Assembly (NCBI RefSeq): GCF_043290135.1
Contig: NC_134705.1
Location: 61,221,771-61,285,770, forward strand
DNA: 64,000 bases
Source of the DNA: Rhipicephalus microplus
Taxonomy: Eukaryota; Arthropoda; Arachnida; Ixodida; Ixodidae
Direction of reading: 5' to 3'
Of this stretch, positions 1-9,649 are shown piece after piece. How positions within the stretch are numbered: the first letter of the stretch is position 1; each line of letters begins with the position of its first letter. The position numbers were made by a program, and so were the translations under genes. The notes under the pieces were generated by a model that searched no databases, was not told where the DNA came from, and saw nothing but the letters and a program-made list of their open reading frames with translations.

Positions 1-129
1 CTGATTTTATTCAATAAGGACACGGAATTATACTCTTTTCAGCACCACATGATCACTGTGCAGGAGATAAAATAGCCTCGTACAAAAAAAATTAAAAAAG
101 CACGGTTGTAATGTAATAGGCTGTTCTGT

Positions 130-1450
130 CAAAAGAATTCAGTTTGTATTGGATCCAAGGTAGCCCCTGTGCTAAGTACAATTTTTCTGAGTAAAGTTGA
201 CAAACTGATGAACTATTATTTGGAGGGCAATGTTTTAAAAATATTCAGATATGTTTATGATTATCTGATTTTATAATTGAACACCGTTTGGGTGCGTTCA
301 CCTCAAGAGTGATAGAAGCATTAGAAGAGGCACATGCCTAATTTTCACCTATGAACAACCCACTGACAACTGCTTGCAGTTCCTAGACTTGAAGCTTATT
401 TTGTAAAAAGATCATGTGTGTTGGAACTTTTCCCCTGCAACAGAGAAGCCCATGCTCCAGTACACTTCAGCCCATTCAAGGATAGTAAAAAACGGGATAG
501 TGATGGGGTGTTTCAATTCAGCTGTGACAAAAACAAGCAAACGTTAAAGAATTCTTTCCTAGAGCAGAAGGTAAAGCTCGAAGAGGCTGGATACCCTAAC
601 ACGACTCTTCTAACTGCAAGGGAAAAGCTATTAACGAAAATGAACCCTGGGGAGAAAAACAAAAAAAAGCCAAGATACATATAAGATATCGGTAATCCCC
701 TACGTGGGTGGTTTCTCTCATAAACTTAAGAATGTGGCAGCTAAGTATAATGTTAAGGTAGTATTCTCAGCAAAGAACAAAGTAGAAGGAGTGTGTCCGG
801 CAAGTAATTATTTTTGTACGGAAAAAGGACAAAAGATATTACATTCTCCAAGCGTGCAGATCATCAGGTGGTCGAGTGCCAAAGAAATATAGTGTAAGAC
901 TCCCTTCAGTTGTGGGTGCTGTTATTTCGGTCAAACTGGCCGATGCTTAAATGTGAGATTGAAAGAGCACGTAATTTGAAGGGAAGGACGGAAACTCATC
1001 TAGTATTGAATTGTGCATGTTGTCTTATTAATTTATGTAAGCCACCCCGCCGCGGTGGTCTAGTGGCTATGGTACTCGGCTGCTGACCCGCAGGGCGCGG
1101 GTTCGAATCCCGGCTGCGGCGGCTGCATTTCCGATGGAGGCGGAGATGTTGTAGGCCCGTGTGCTCAGATTTGGGTGCACGTTAAAGAACCCCAGGTGGT
1201 CTAAATTTCCGGAGCCCTCCACTACGGCGTCTCTCATAATCATATAGTGGTTTTGGGACGTTAAACCCCACATATCAATCAATTAATTTATGTAAGCCTT
1301 TGTTTATTCAAACTGAAGTTTTTATGGTAACCCTAATCAGACAACAAGAGAAAGTTTTGAAGCTTGGCATATCTCTAGACGTAGACACGTGTGTCAGTCA
1401 TCCTTCCTTATCACTGAAAAAAAAGAGTTTGAACAGCTGAATGACAAGTA
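130..1450 (+). pseudogene. Penelope-like retroelement remnant (RT + GIY-YIG)
   Basis: Conceptual translation across frameshifts follows the 3' half of a Penelope-like element. Around 150-205 is a PLE-type 'GSK..PVLSTIFLSKVD' stretch. At about 240-265 is RYVYDYLI, where the family usually has RYVDD, so a catalytic Asp is lost. Next come an 'FLDLKL' motif near 385 and a 'VIPYVGGFSHKL' RT-thumb motif near 692-727. The GIY-YIG endonuclease follows near 915-980 as CYFGQTGRCLNVRLKEH. Its C-terminal part (EAWHIS...CVSHPSLSL) resumes at about 1357-1420, after a SINE inserted at 1044. Stops and at least one frameshift (near 690) show that it is dead. PLEs with this endonuclease copy themselves by target-primed reverse transcription. 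The family call is confident; the 5' limit is not visible. Confidence 0.8.
1044..1281 (+). mobile_element. Ruka-like tRNA-derived SINE, copy 1
   Basis: The head is tRNA-like (GGTGGTCTAGTGGCTA A-box region, GGTTCGAATCC B box). A conserved body ends in a 'gttttgggacgttaaacccc' segment and a short tail of ATCA repeats. A 17-bp target duplication (attaatttatgtaagcc) flanks it at 1027-1043 and 1282-1298. It lies inside the GIY-YIG region of the Penelope-like remnant, so it is the younger insertion. The match to the tick SINE Ruka is from memory. Confidence 0.9.
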
Positions 1451-1474
1451 CACCTCATTTGACTGCTTGTTTCG

Positions 1475-1610
1475 TCATAACCAAGGACTGCTTTGGTTTT
1501 GACGAAAGGAACTGTTTTTCGGTGCGCCACTTTTTCGGGTGGCGATCAGGAAGAGGCGGGAGAAAGTTGGCCATACAGATTGCGTAAAGTTCGGCGGCGA
1601 TGGTGGCCAC
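1475..1610 (-). pseudogene. 5' fragment of an I-clade LINE (ORF1 start)
   Basis: On the minus strand this piece has the monomer-start sequence seen in the LINE A and B 5' UTRs (ggtggccacc.. gccgaactt). An ATG near 1573 then opens a frame with PPLPDR and KKWRT, closely matching the region upstream of LINE B ORF1. It abuts the 3' tail of LINE A at 1611/1612, so on the minus strand a 5' end directly follows a 3' end. It could be the remnant of a tandem LINE copy. No downstream ORF1 body is present. Confidence 0.6.
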
Positions 1611-1959
1611 CTGATGATGATATATGGTGTTTTTGCCGCAAGGGCCATTTGACGGCCAAAGAGCGACAGTTCATGAGACAGGAATGTGGACAATGATTGT
1701 GATTAGCGGCTGTATAAGGGCCATAAAATTCCTCGCAGTAAAGCGGGTAAAAACATACAATTAATAAAATCATGACCATGCCGTGAAAGGTGTGTGTGGT
1801 GCAAATAGATGGCAAAAGGTAATGATAATAAAAACGATGGTGGATATGTATGGCATTAGCACAAGTGCCTCACTCGTTCATACCCTTGCGTCCAAGGGCC
1901 GTGAGGCAAGTACTTTATTGTGTAGCCACCGCAGCAAAAACCTCTCTGGAGAGGTCGTG

Positions 1960-4900
1960 CTACGGTATGCCCGGGTATATGACATGATAACTATGAATTT
2001 CTTTTAAAAACGCTAACAATGATTTGTGACTAAAAAGCGGTTCCCTACCGACGAACATTGCAGGGTGTAAAGGTATATGTTGTCGGTAGGGTGAAGGAAA
2101 GTGTTGTTTTCCTAGAGTGTCCAATTGTTTGCACTGAATTAAAATGTGAAGAACTGTTAGTGCTTCACCACATCTGTCACACAATGGTGGATCGCCACCG
2201 GAGAAAAGATATGAGTGTGTCGTGTATGTGTGTCCTATCCTGAGCCTCGTTAATGTTACCTCTGTGTGACGTGATTTTGATACTGGTGGCCAATGGCCAA
2301 GGTGTGGCTTGATAACGTGTAGTTTGTTTTGTGTGTGTGTATCCCACTTGCTCTGCCAGTAGTCCCTGAGTTTTCGTTTGAGAGACGGCTTAAGATCAAG
2401 GGCCGGGATTGATGTGGGTGTAATGGCGGTGCTTTCGTGGGCGGATGCAGCAAGCTGATCCGCCATCATGTTGCCTTGAATCTCACGGTGCCCTGGCACC
2501 CAGCACACAACAACATGTCGGTTGAGTGTGTAGAGTGTGCATAAAATGGAGTAAAGTGAAACGAGGACAGGGTTTTTTTGTTTTTTAAGACTGTGCAGAG
2601 CCGTTACCACACTGAGGGAGTCTGTATAAATTACTGCTTTTTGTATTTGTGATTGTTTGATGTGTTTAGCTGCCACAAGTATCGCGTAAGCTTCCGCTGT
2701 GAAGATACTTGTGCCTGGATGTGGAGGGCCAGCATCCGAAAAGGAAGGGCCAACAGCAGGGTAGGACACAGAGGAGTTAGACTTAGAGGCATCTGTAAAA
2801 AACTCAGGACGTGTGTATTTGTGTTGAAGTTCCAAGAAGTATGTTCGAATATGGGCAATAGGCGCATGTTTAGTAACTTCTAGGAAAGACACATCGCAAT
2901 CAATAGTCTGCCACTGCCACGGTGGCGGGTATGCTACAGGAGCCATTAAACTGTGTTCGAGTGACACTCCAGTGTCCTCAGCTAGACCCTTCAGGCGAAC
3001 TGAGAAGGGCTGCCTCATTGAAGGCCTGTTTTGAAAAAGAATGGAGCTCGACAAGTCATTAATAGTAGAGTATGAGGGGTGCCTCTTGTCTGCTTTTACC
3101 TTAAGGAAATATACAAAGGACATGTAGGTTCTTTGCAGATGAAGCGACCACTCATTTGACTCAACGTAAAGGCTTTTTACGGGGCTGGTGCGAAAAGCAC
3201 CCGTAGAAAGGCGGATGCCCGAATGGTGCACGGGATCCAGCATCTTCAAAGCACTTTGAGTCGCAGACTGATAAACAATGGCCCCATAATCTAAGCGGGT
3301 GCGAATAAGGCTTCTATACAGGTTCATGAGGCATTTCCAGTCACTACCCCACGTAGTACGTGACAACACTTTTATAACATTCATGGCTTTTAAACATTTT
3401 GTTTTTAAATACTTTATGTGGGGTACGAAGGTCAACTTGTTGTCCAAGATTAAGCCTAAGAATTTATGCTCGGCTTTGACGGACAGGCGTTGCCCGTTCA
3501 GTCGAATGTCAGGTTCCGAGTGCATGCCTCTCTTTCGAGAGAACAAGACACACGTGCTTTTTTGTGGGTTAAGTCGAAATCCGTTTTCGTCTGCCCATTT
3601 GGAGACCTTATTTAAACCCAGCTGAACCTGCCGCTCACACATGGCCAAGTTCCATGACTTGAAGCCAAGCTGAACGTCGTCGACATATGTACAATAGAAC
3701 ATATTGCGGGGAATAGACAAGTGCAAAGAATTCGTTTTAATAATAAAAAGTGTGCAACTAAGCACACCACCTTGTGGCACGCCTGCTTCCTGGACAAATG
3801 TTTGGGAGAGCACACTGCCCAGACGGACACGGAATGTCCGGTTTGACAGGTAACTTTCTATTATATGAAACATTCTTCCGCGCACACCAAGGTGGGACAG
3901 GTCTCTTAGAATTCCGAAACGCCATGTTGTATCATAAGCCTTTTCGATATCGAGGAACACAGAGAGAAAATATTGTTTATGGACGAAGGCGTCTCTGATC
4001 TGTGCCTCGATACGAACAAGGTGGTCTGTGGTGGATCTACTTTCTCGAAACCCGCACTGAAATGGGTCGAGCAAATTATTTGTTTCAAGAAAATGTACAA
4101 GTCGGCAGTTTATTATTTTTTCGAAGACTTTGCACAAGCAGCTTGTAAGTGCTATAGGCCTATAACTCGAGGGTAAAGAAGGGTCCTTGCCCTCTTTCAA
4201 AATGGGAATAACAATAGCCTCTTTCCAGGAGGTACGAATAGTGCCAGAAGACCAAATAGCATTGTACAAACAAAGTAAGGTTTTTCGGGTTTCGTTTGGT
4301 AGGTTTTTTAACATTTCATACATCACACGGTCAGAACCTGGGGCAGAAGTACTGCAAGAGTTTAGAGATGTTCGGAGCTCAGCTAGACTGAAAGCTTGGT
4401 TATATGCCTCGTATCTAGTGGATTTGTGTTCGAGTTTCTGCTTTTCTAGTGTTGTTCTGTATTTTTGGAAAGTGTCAGTATAGTGGGACGAGCTGGATAC
4501 CTGTTCGAAGTGTGCACCGAGGAAGTTTGCCTGATCTTCCAAGGTATTACCCTGAGTGTTTACGAGTGGAAGTGTGTGTACTTGTTTTCCTGCTATCCTA
4601 CCGACCATGTTCCAGACTTTAGCCTCCTGTGTGTATGAATTAACCCCTGATAAAAACTTCTGCCAGCTTTCTCTTCTGGCCTGCCGACGCGTTCTCTTGC
4701 CTTGAGACTTTATTTTCTTGAAGGTTTCAAGATTTTCGGCTGTCGGTGAGTTCCGAAGCAGCCTCCAAGCTCTGTTTTGCTGTTTGCGCGCGTTTCGGCA
4801 TTCAGAGTTCCACCATGGCACACATCGTTTTCCAGGGTGTCCATTTGTTTGTGGGATGCATTTTGTTGCAGCATCAATCAAAAACGCTGTGAAGTAGTTC

Positions 4901-5100
4901 ACAGCAACATCAATGTTCAAAGTACAGATGTCATTCCAACCTAGACAAGCGATAGTATAAAACTGTTCCCAGTCGGCTCTGTTTATGAGCCACTTGGGAA
5001 CACGTGGTGGACACTCAGTTACTGTCGTTGTGCTCAAAAGTACGGGGAAGTGGTCACTTCCGTACAGATTACTGACGACTTTCCACTGGAGTAGAGGCAC
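1960..5100 (-). CDS. LINE A ORF2, main part: RT, RNase H, zinc knuckle
   Basis: This is a 1046-residue open frame, of which only the endonuclease N-terminus is missing; that part lies in another frame at 5156-5677. Starting in the endonuclease C-terminus (GSDHFPVLL), it runs through the RT finger/palm: FLSVFLDIEKAYD (motif A), GVPQGGVLSCTLF (motif B) and YVDDVQ (catalytic YVDD, near residues 470-480). RNase H follows (FFTDAS, TAEAYA, YTDSLS, WVPGHREIQGN..AD), then a C-terminal CDRCGEALTVLHILIQC finger. RT copies element RNA at a nicked chromosomal target and RNase H removes the template. All catalytic residues I can place are present, unusual among the elements here. LINE B carries a diverged homologue. 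Confidence 0.85.
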   Translation of the reverse strand: MPLLQWKVVSNLYGSDHFPVLLSTTTVTECPPRVPKWLINRADWEQFYTIACLGWNDICTLNIDVAVNYFTAFLIDAATKCIPQTNGHPGKRCVPWWNSECRNARKQQNRAWRLLRNSPTAENLETFKKIKSQGKRTRRQARRESWQKFLSGVNSYTQEAKVWNMVGRIAGKQVHTLPLVNTQGNTLEDQANFLGAHFEQVSSSSHYTDTFQKYRTTLEKQKLEHKSTRYEAYNQAFSLAELRTSLNSCSTSAPGSDRVMYEMLKNLPNETRKTLLCLYNAIWSSGTIRTSWKEAIVIPILKEGKDPSLPSSYRPIALTSCLCKVFEKIINCRLVHFLETNNLLDPFQCGFRESRSTTDHLVRIEAQIRDAFVHKQYFLSVFLDIEKAYDTTWRFGILRDLSHLGVRGRMFHIIESYLSNRTFRVRLGSVLSQTFVQEAGVPQGGVLSCTLFIIKTNSLHLSIPRNMFYCTYVDDVQLGFKSWNLAMCERQVQLGLNKVSKWADENGFRLNPQKSTCVLFSRKRGMHSEPDIRLNGQRLSVKAEHKFLGLILDNKLTFVPHIKYLKTKCLKAMNVIKVLSRTTWGSDWKCLMNLYRSLIRTRLDYGAIVYQSATQSALKMLDPVHHSGIRLSTGAFRTSPVKSLYVESNEWSLHLQRTYMSFVYFLKVKADKRHPSYSTINDLSSSILFQNRPSMRQPFSVRLKGLAEDTGVSLEHSLMAPVAYPPPWQWQTIDCDVSFLEVTKHAPIAHIRTYFLELQHKYTRPEFFTDASKSNSSVSYPAVGPSFSDAGPPHPGTSIFTAEAYAILVAAKHIKQSQIQKAVIYTDSLSVVTALHSLKKQKNPVLVSLYSILCTLYTLNRHVVVCWVPGHREIQGNMMADQLAASAHESTAITPTSIPALDLKPSLKRKLRDYWQSKWDTHTQNKLHVIKPHLGHWPPVSKSRHTEVTLTRLRIGHTYTTHSYLFSGGDPPLCDRCGEALTVLHILIQCKQLDTLGKQHFPSPYRQHIPLHPAMFVGREPLFSHKSLLAFLKEIHSYHVIYPGIP

Positions 5101-5155
5101 AAGAGATGGAGATACTATGCTCAGGTCTATGGAGGAGTAGGTGTTATTAGCGAGG

Positions 5156-5677
5156 TTATAATAGGTTGGTTCTTTTCGATTTAGGAGACGCGCTCGACGA
5201 GATAAGGAACTGCTTGATCAGTCGACCTCGCGCGTCATACCGAGAGTCACCCCATAGCCTGCTATGCGCATTAAAGTCTCCAAGGAGAACATAAGGCTCC
5301 GGAAGTTCATCAATTAGAGAGTGTAAATCGCGTTTTTGCAGCTGATAGCTAGGAGGAATGTAAATAGTGCAGATTGTGATCAGTTTATCAAAAAGAACCG
5401 CTCGAACAGCCACTGCCTCAAGGGATGTTTGGAGTTGTAAGTGTGTGCATGCTATTCCTTGATTCACTATGATGGCAACACCTCCGGATGATGTCATAGC
5501 ATCAACACGGTCTTTTCGGAAAATAACGTATTTACGAAGAAAATTTGTGTGTTTTAAATTAAGGTGTGTTTCTTGTACACACAGCACTTTTGGCGAGTGT
5601 TCATGTAAGAGTTCTTGGATGTCGTCAAGGTTTCTGAGAAGGCACCTGACGTTCCATTGTATAATTTGAGTGTTCAT
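5156..5677 (-). pseudogene. LINE A ORF2 N-terminus: AP-type endonuclease
   Basis: 173 residues begin with MNTQIIQWNVRCLLRN and contain the APE-type endonuclease signatures QWNVR, VQETHL and LLGDFNAHSRLWG. This domain nicks target DNA to prime reverse transcription. The frame breaks near 5175-5205: the homologous stretch of LINE B (LLNRKEPTYYN) is present here in a neighbouring frame and leads into the frame of the 1046-residue part. A single small indel therefore separates it from the rest of ORF2. An exact indel size needs alignment. Confidence 0.8.
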
Positions 5678-5741
5678 GGTGAATGTGAAATAGTCCTGTG
5701 TGTACGAAAAGCGAGTGGCTGTTTAGACAGGGAGTTTGAGT

Positions 5742-6713
5742 TCACTTAACAGGGCCATCACCAGGCCCTGTTATCTGCTTTTTTGTTTTCTTGACGCGCT
5801 CCAGGGAGCCACGCCGCTCTTTCGGCACCAAGGGTGCCGACGTATTTATTGCCTCCTCGGAGGCACTGGATGCCCGCACGTGCGGGCTGTTAATTCGAAT
5901 TTCGGGCCTCGCCTGGTGAGGTGAGGCCTTGAGACCGGAGGACTCTGGAGTCTCCAGTCTCTGTTTGGGAGTAGGCAGTGCAGCTTGGGCTACAGCCGCC
6001 TTGGGGGCAGGTGCCACAACCACCGGCTCGGTACGCGCGGGCCTAAGGAGTGGCGAGGGCTGGTGCGGCGGTGCCCCCTGACGCGCCGCATCAGCGTATG
6101 TAGGTCCATAGAATGAAGCGACTCTTCGCCGTGCTTCCTTAAATGTAATGTTCTCCTTCACCTTCAACGTAATTATTTCTTTTTCTTGTTTCTAGTATGT
6201 GCAGGAGCGTGAATATGTGGCATGGTTTCCTTCGCAGTTTACACAGTGTGGCGGTTGTTTGCAGTTCTCAGACACGTGGCCTAGAACTCCACATTGTGCA
6301 CAAGTCTGGCGACCACGACAGGTTTTATAGCCATGGCCATACCTCTGGCATTGGAAGCAACGACGAGGGTTTGGTATGTACGGCCTGATAGATGTCTTTG
6401 TGTACCCTGTTTGAATAGATTCCGGTAGTTTACTGGATGCAAATGTGAGTATTAAGTGTTTCGTCGGTGCTTCCTTATTATCTCTTCTAATGATGATTCT
6501 CTGTACATTAGTGACATTTTGGCTCTTCCACCCCTCCAAAAGTTCAGTCTCAGTCAAGTCAAGTAAGTCCATGTCAGATACCACTCCGCGAGTTGTGTTC
6601 ATTGATCTATGTGGTGTTATGGTTGTTGGTATGCCACCGAAATCTGAAAGACGGTCTAGCTTTTCAAATTGTTCTTTGTCACGGATTTCGAGGAGAAGGT
6701 CTCCACTAGCCAT
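5742..6713 (-). pseudogene. LINE A ORF1 (gag-like, CCHC knuckles), one in-frame stop
   Basis: Two open pieces (6192-6713 and 5742-6167) lie in the same frame, separated by a TAG at 6192-6194. LINE B has Trp at the equivalent position, so this is probably a TGG to TAG nonsense change. The first piece ends in knuckles CFQCQRYGHGYKTC and CAQCGVLGHVSENC plus a third CVNCEGNHATYSRSC. The second piece is Pro/Ala rich. The homologous frame stays open upstream of the Met at 6713 to about 6890 (motif YHVIHC near 6805), so the true start is probably upstream. The product would coat the LINE RNA. Confidence 0.8.
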
Positions 6714-6957
6714 TTTGGTTACCTTGTATCCTGTGCCAAGAGTTTCGGTAAGACATCTAGAAACCAGGAAAGGAGAGACGGTTCTGGCTTGCTTTTCAGT
6801 TTTTTCACAGTGGATAACATGATAGTGAGGATATGTTTCTTTGGGCTGGTTAAAAAAGTTTATATCATCGGTGCGTACCCGCTTTAAGCCGGTACTATCA
6901 GATCATGGATCAGGGAATGCTCCATGCATGCCTTTCTTATTTTTGTTCAGCAGCGTT

Positions 6958-7480
6958 GGCGGCCACCCACCACGGAGCCCAACGAGGGGACGCTACAAGT
7001 TTACAAATGCTGAAAACTGCAGACGCCAGCCGTACAACGCCACTATAACCCAATGCGCCTAGACCAAGGTAGGCTATTTGCACAGGGTTAACCCTAGCCG
7101 CCAGGAAGTTTGGAAGTAAACGGAAGAGAGTAGAAGACAGGACAGATAAATAGTAAGAGATAAAGACGAAGATGCAGGGAGAGAGGGATAGGAAAAGGCG
7201 ACTGCCGATTTCCCCTGGGTGGGTCAGCCCAGGGGTGCCGTCTACGTGGATGGTGGCCACCTACGACCGAGCTTAACAAGAGGACGCTGCAAGGTTGAAT
7301 AGAAAACACTTGGAGACGCCAGCCATGCATTGCCGCTATAACCGAACATAACTAGCCAAGGTTGGGCAACTAACTACACAGAGTTAACCCTCGCCGCCAG
7401 GAAATTTGCAAGTAAATGGAAACGAGAAGATAACAGGACAGACAAAAAGTGAGAGATAAAAAAAGTGAAAGTTAAAAAGT
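6958..7480 (-). repeat. LINE A 5' UTR tandem monomers
   Basis: Two head-to-tail copies of a ~290-bp unit, about 6958-7249 and 7250-7478, the second truncated. Shared landmarks are ggacgct.caag, gacgccagcc, cagggttaaccct.gccgccagg and acaggacagataaa. One copy of the same unit occurs at about 18662-18953 in LINE B. By analogy with other LINEs, such monomers can carry an internal promoter; that is inference. Confidence 0.75.
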
Positions 7481-9649
7481 GACAGCGGTAGCCCATAAAG
7501 CGCCATACTGCTAAACTCGTATTTACATCAATGACACTTTGAGCATGTGGAAGGAACTCGCTAGGCAGCTCATTCGTTTTCAGTTTCGTTTCTACGAGCA
7601 CATGGAATTCGTGCATCAGGTACGGTGTTTGTGGTTGGCCTCATTTCAACAATTCCAGCTATACCATTTTAAACTTCGAACTTCGCATTCGTAATTAGGC
7701 AGAACACGCGAGTGTCAATATTGCAACGTAAAAATATCCTCTGGCCTGTGCGCGAGTAGATATGGTAGTGCGTAAAACCATTTTAGCAGGCAGCCCAGAA
7801 ACAGCGAAAAGAATTGCAATTCTAGTTCAACTTTTATGTACTCGTGCTAGCATACAATGCTTACTCGATGATCTGTTTGATGGCACTTAACTTCGTGGGC
7901 GAATTGCTACAACCATTATGAAGGAATTGGGCCATCATTTCAACAAACGAAAACATATGTTTTTGAAGTAACAGGAGCTGAATAGTGAAACATTGCTTTC
8001 TACCAAGACATAATCAACTGGAAAGCATAACAAAAGGTTACCATGGGGCCATCGTATGATTTCATGTACTGCATATCACTACAGAGCGTTTACCAAAATT
8101 AAGGGTAACACGTGTCACATAAGTGCAACATTTTCCTTGTGTGAGCGCAGTTGTACTTGATCACTACAAGGATTATGCATTGTGTACACTACCTTAAAGG
8201 GCCCCTGTTTATCGGAAGTTCTGCTTGCGACATTTTAGAGTAATTTGTACCTTTGCGTTTGATAATGTCGAAATGAGAATAGTAGAAGCTCCAACGCATC
8301 GTATGAATAATGCTAGAGCCGTTTCCTGTGATTTTGCGTCAGTTTTAACTGCCCGTCTAAATACCATAAGAAACTAGCGTTTCACAGCGAGGCAGCACCT
8401 GAGACTACGTGTGCTCAAGCTTCCTGCCGCTGAACGCTCCGTTTTCAAATAGGGCGACCCATAGGCGGTGAAGAATTAAACGATTTGGTTTTGGAACCTG
8501 CGTCCGTCAGAAGAAAATTGGTGGACCCCACCGCCAACTTGGGGGACCCCGCCGCCACAATTGGGGGACCCACCACCAAATCTTAAAGGTGAAGCTTGAG
8601 CTTCGCCTTAAAAATTTCAACGCGTCATCGACATTTGGCCCTAGTGCACCCTTCAACCCCTATCTGCATACTTATTCATATGTTTTGTTACATACACACG
8701 CTCGCACACAGTATATTGGATCAGCGCGCGCTATTATCGCCAAATGGGCTCGTTTTCGTCGTGACACCTGCGAAAAAAATGCGCTAAAGCGCCCTGAAAC
8801 ACTTTTTCAAGTAACCATGGAATAAGCTCACTTGCTTATTGCCTTACAAATTCAAAGCCGCAAAAATTTTAAGAATCCGTCCAGTGCGAGTGCAGTTAGA
8901 AATGTTTGTCACGTGCTGCAATTGCATTATCTCTTCTCTCATCCCGATGAATGCGCTGGAAGCTAAGCAGGGAGGGGTGGCAGGGCGAAGAAACTACCGC
9001 GCCTCGTGACCTTGAAAACAGTTTTTTGTTCGAATGCGCAGCTTTTCCAGTGTGATCGCGTGCGCGCGCGTTGACAAGTAGCAGCCTCCGTTGGCTCTCG
9101 GTACCTTGATTTTTTAGTCACAGACGCACAGACGATTTTTCGCCCACAACCAACGGGGCCTACGCTGGCGGTGGGTTTTCTGCGACACGAGCTCTTTAAC
9201 GCTTTCGCGTTAAAAATATTCTTGGCGTAAGCAGCCGAAACCACCTTCACAGCAGCAGATCAAGAGCGGTGACGAGCATTAGTTGTGACTGGGAGCCAGT
9301 CGGGGCATTCAGCGCACCTCGCAAACGTTCTTTCACGCCGAAAATACTTGCTTGACATCTGCAACATCACAAGGGGGGTGGCAGCCTACGTCAAACCACG
9401 TAAAGTGCCCATTCTACCTAAATCGGAGCACGCATCCTCAGTTTAAAACCGTCCATTCAGTAATAATAGGTCAGAAGAGTACCTACTTGCAATACTACAA
9501 AACAACACATGCATCTCGAGTCTCCAAATTTGTTATTAGGGGCCCGTTACTTCGTACCTGAAAATAATTATAGCGTGATGCTTCTTGATCAATTTCACAA
9601 GATGGACTGGATGTAGTTCACATTCGCAAGTCATATTTGTAGGCTGGAA
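7481..9649. other. Unassigned intergenic sequence
   Basis: I see no convincing gene. A short GC-rich imperfect repeat of the type 'gggggaccccgccgcc' occurs at about 8520-8580. A segment beginning 'ttaaagggcccctg' near 8194 resembles the start of generic dispersed repeats, without proof. Open frames here are short and lack recognisable motifs. Confidence 0.5.

Larger units (their letters stand above)
1612..7480 (-). mobile_element. I-clade LINE, copy A (nearly intact)
   Basis: This non-LTR retrotransposon is read on the minus strand. It comprises a 5' UTR with two tandem monomers (about 6958-7480), ORF1 gag (5742 to about 6900), ORF2 with endonuclease, RT, RNase H and a C-terminal CCHC (1960-5677), a ~350-bp 3' UTR and a (TCA)n-type tail at 1612-1620. 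Presence of RNase H after RT and a CCHC gag points to the I clade. Only two clear lesions are seen in the coding part: one nonsense codon in ORF1 and one frameshift in ORF2. I could not find a target duplication for this copy. Confidence 0.85.

Noticed and set aside
3299..3625. Plus-strand frames inside LINE A and LINE B
   Set aside because: Antisense shadows of well-supported minus-strand RT and gag frames.
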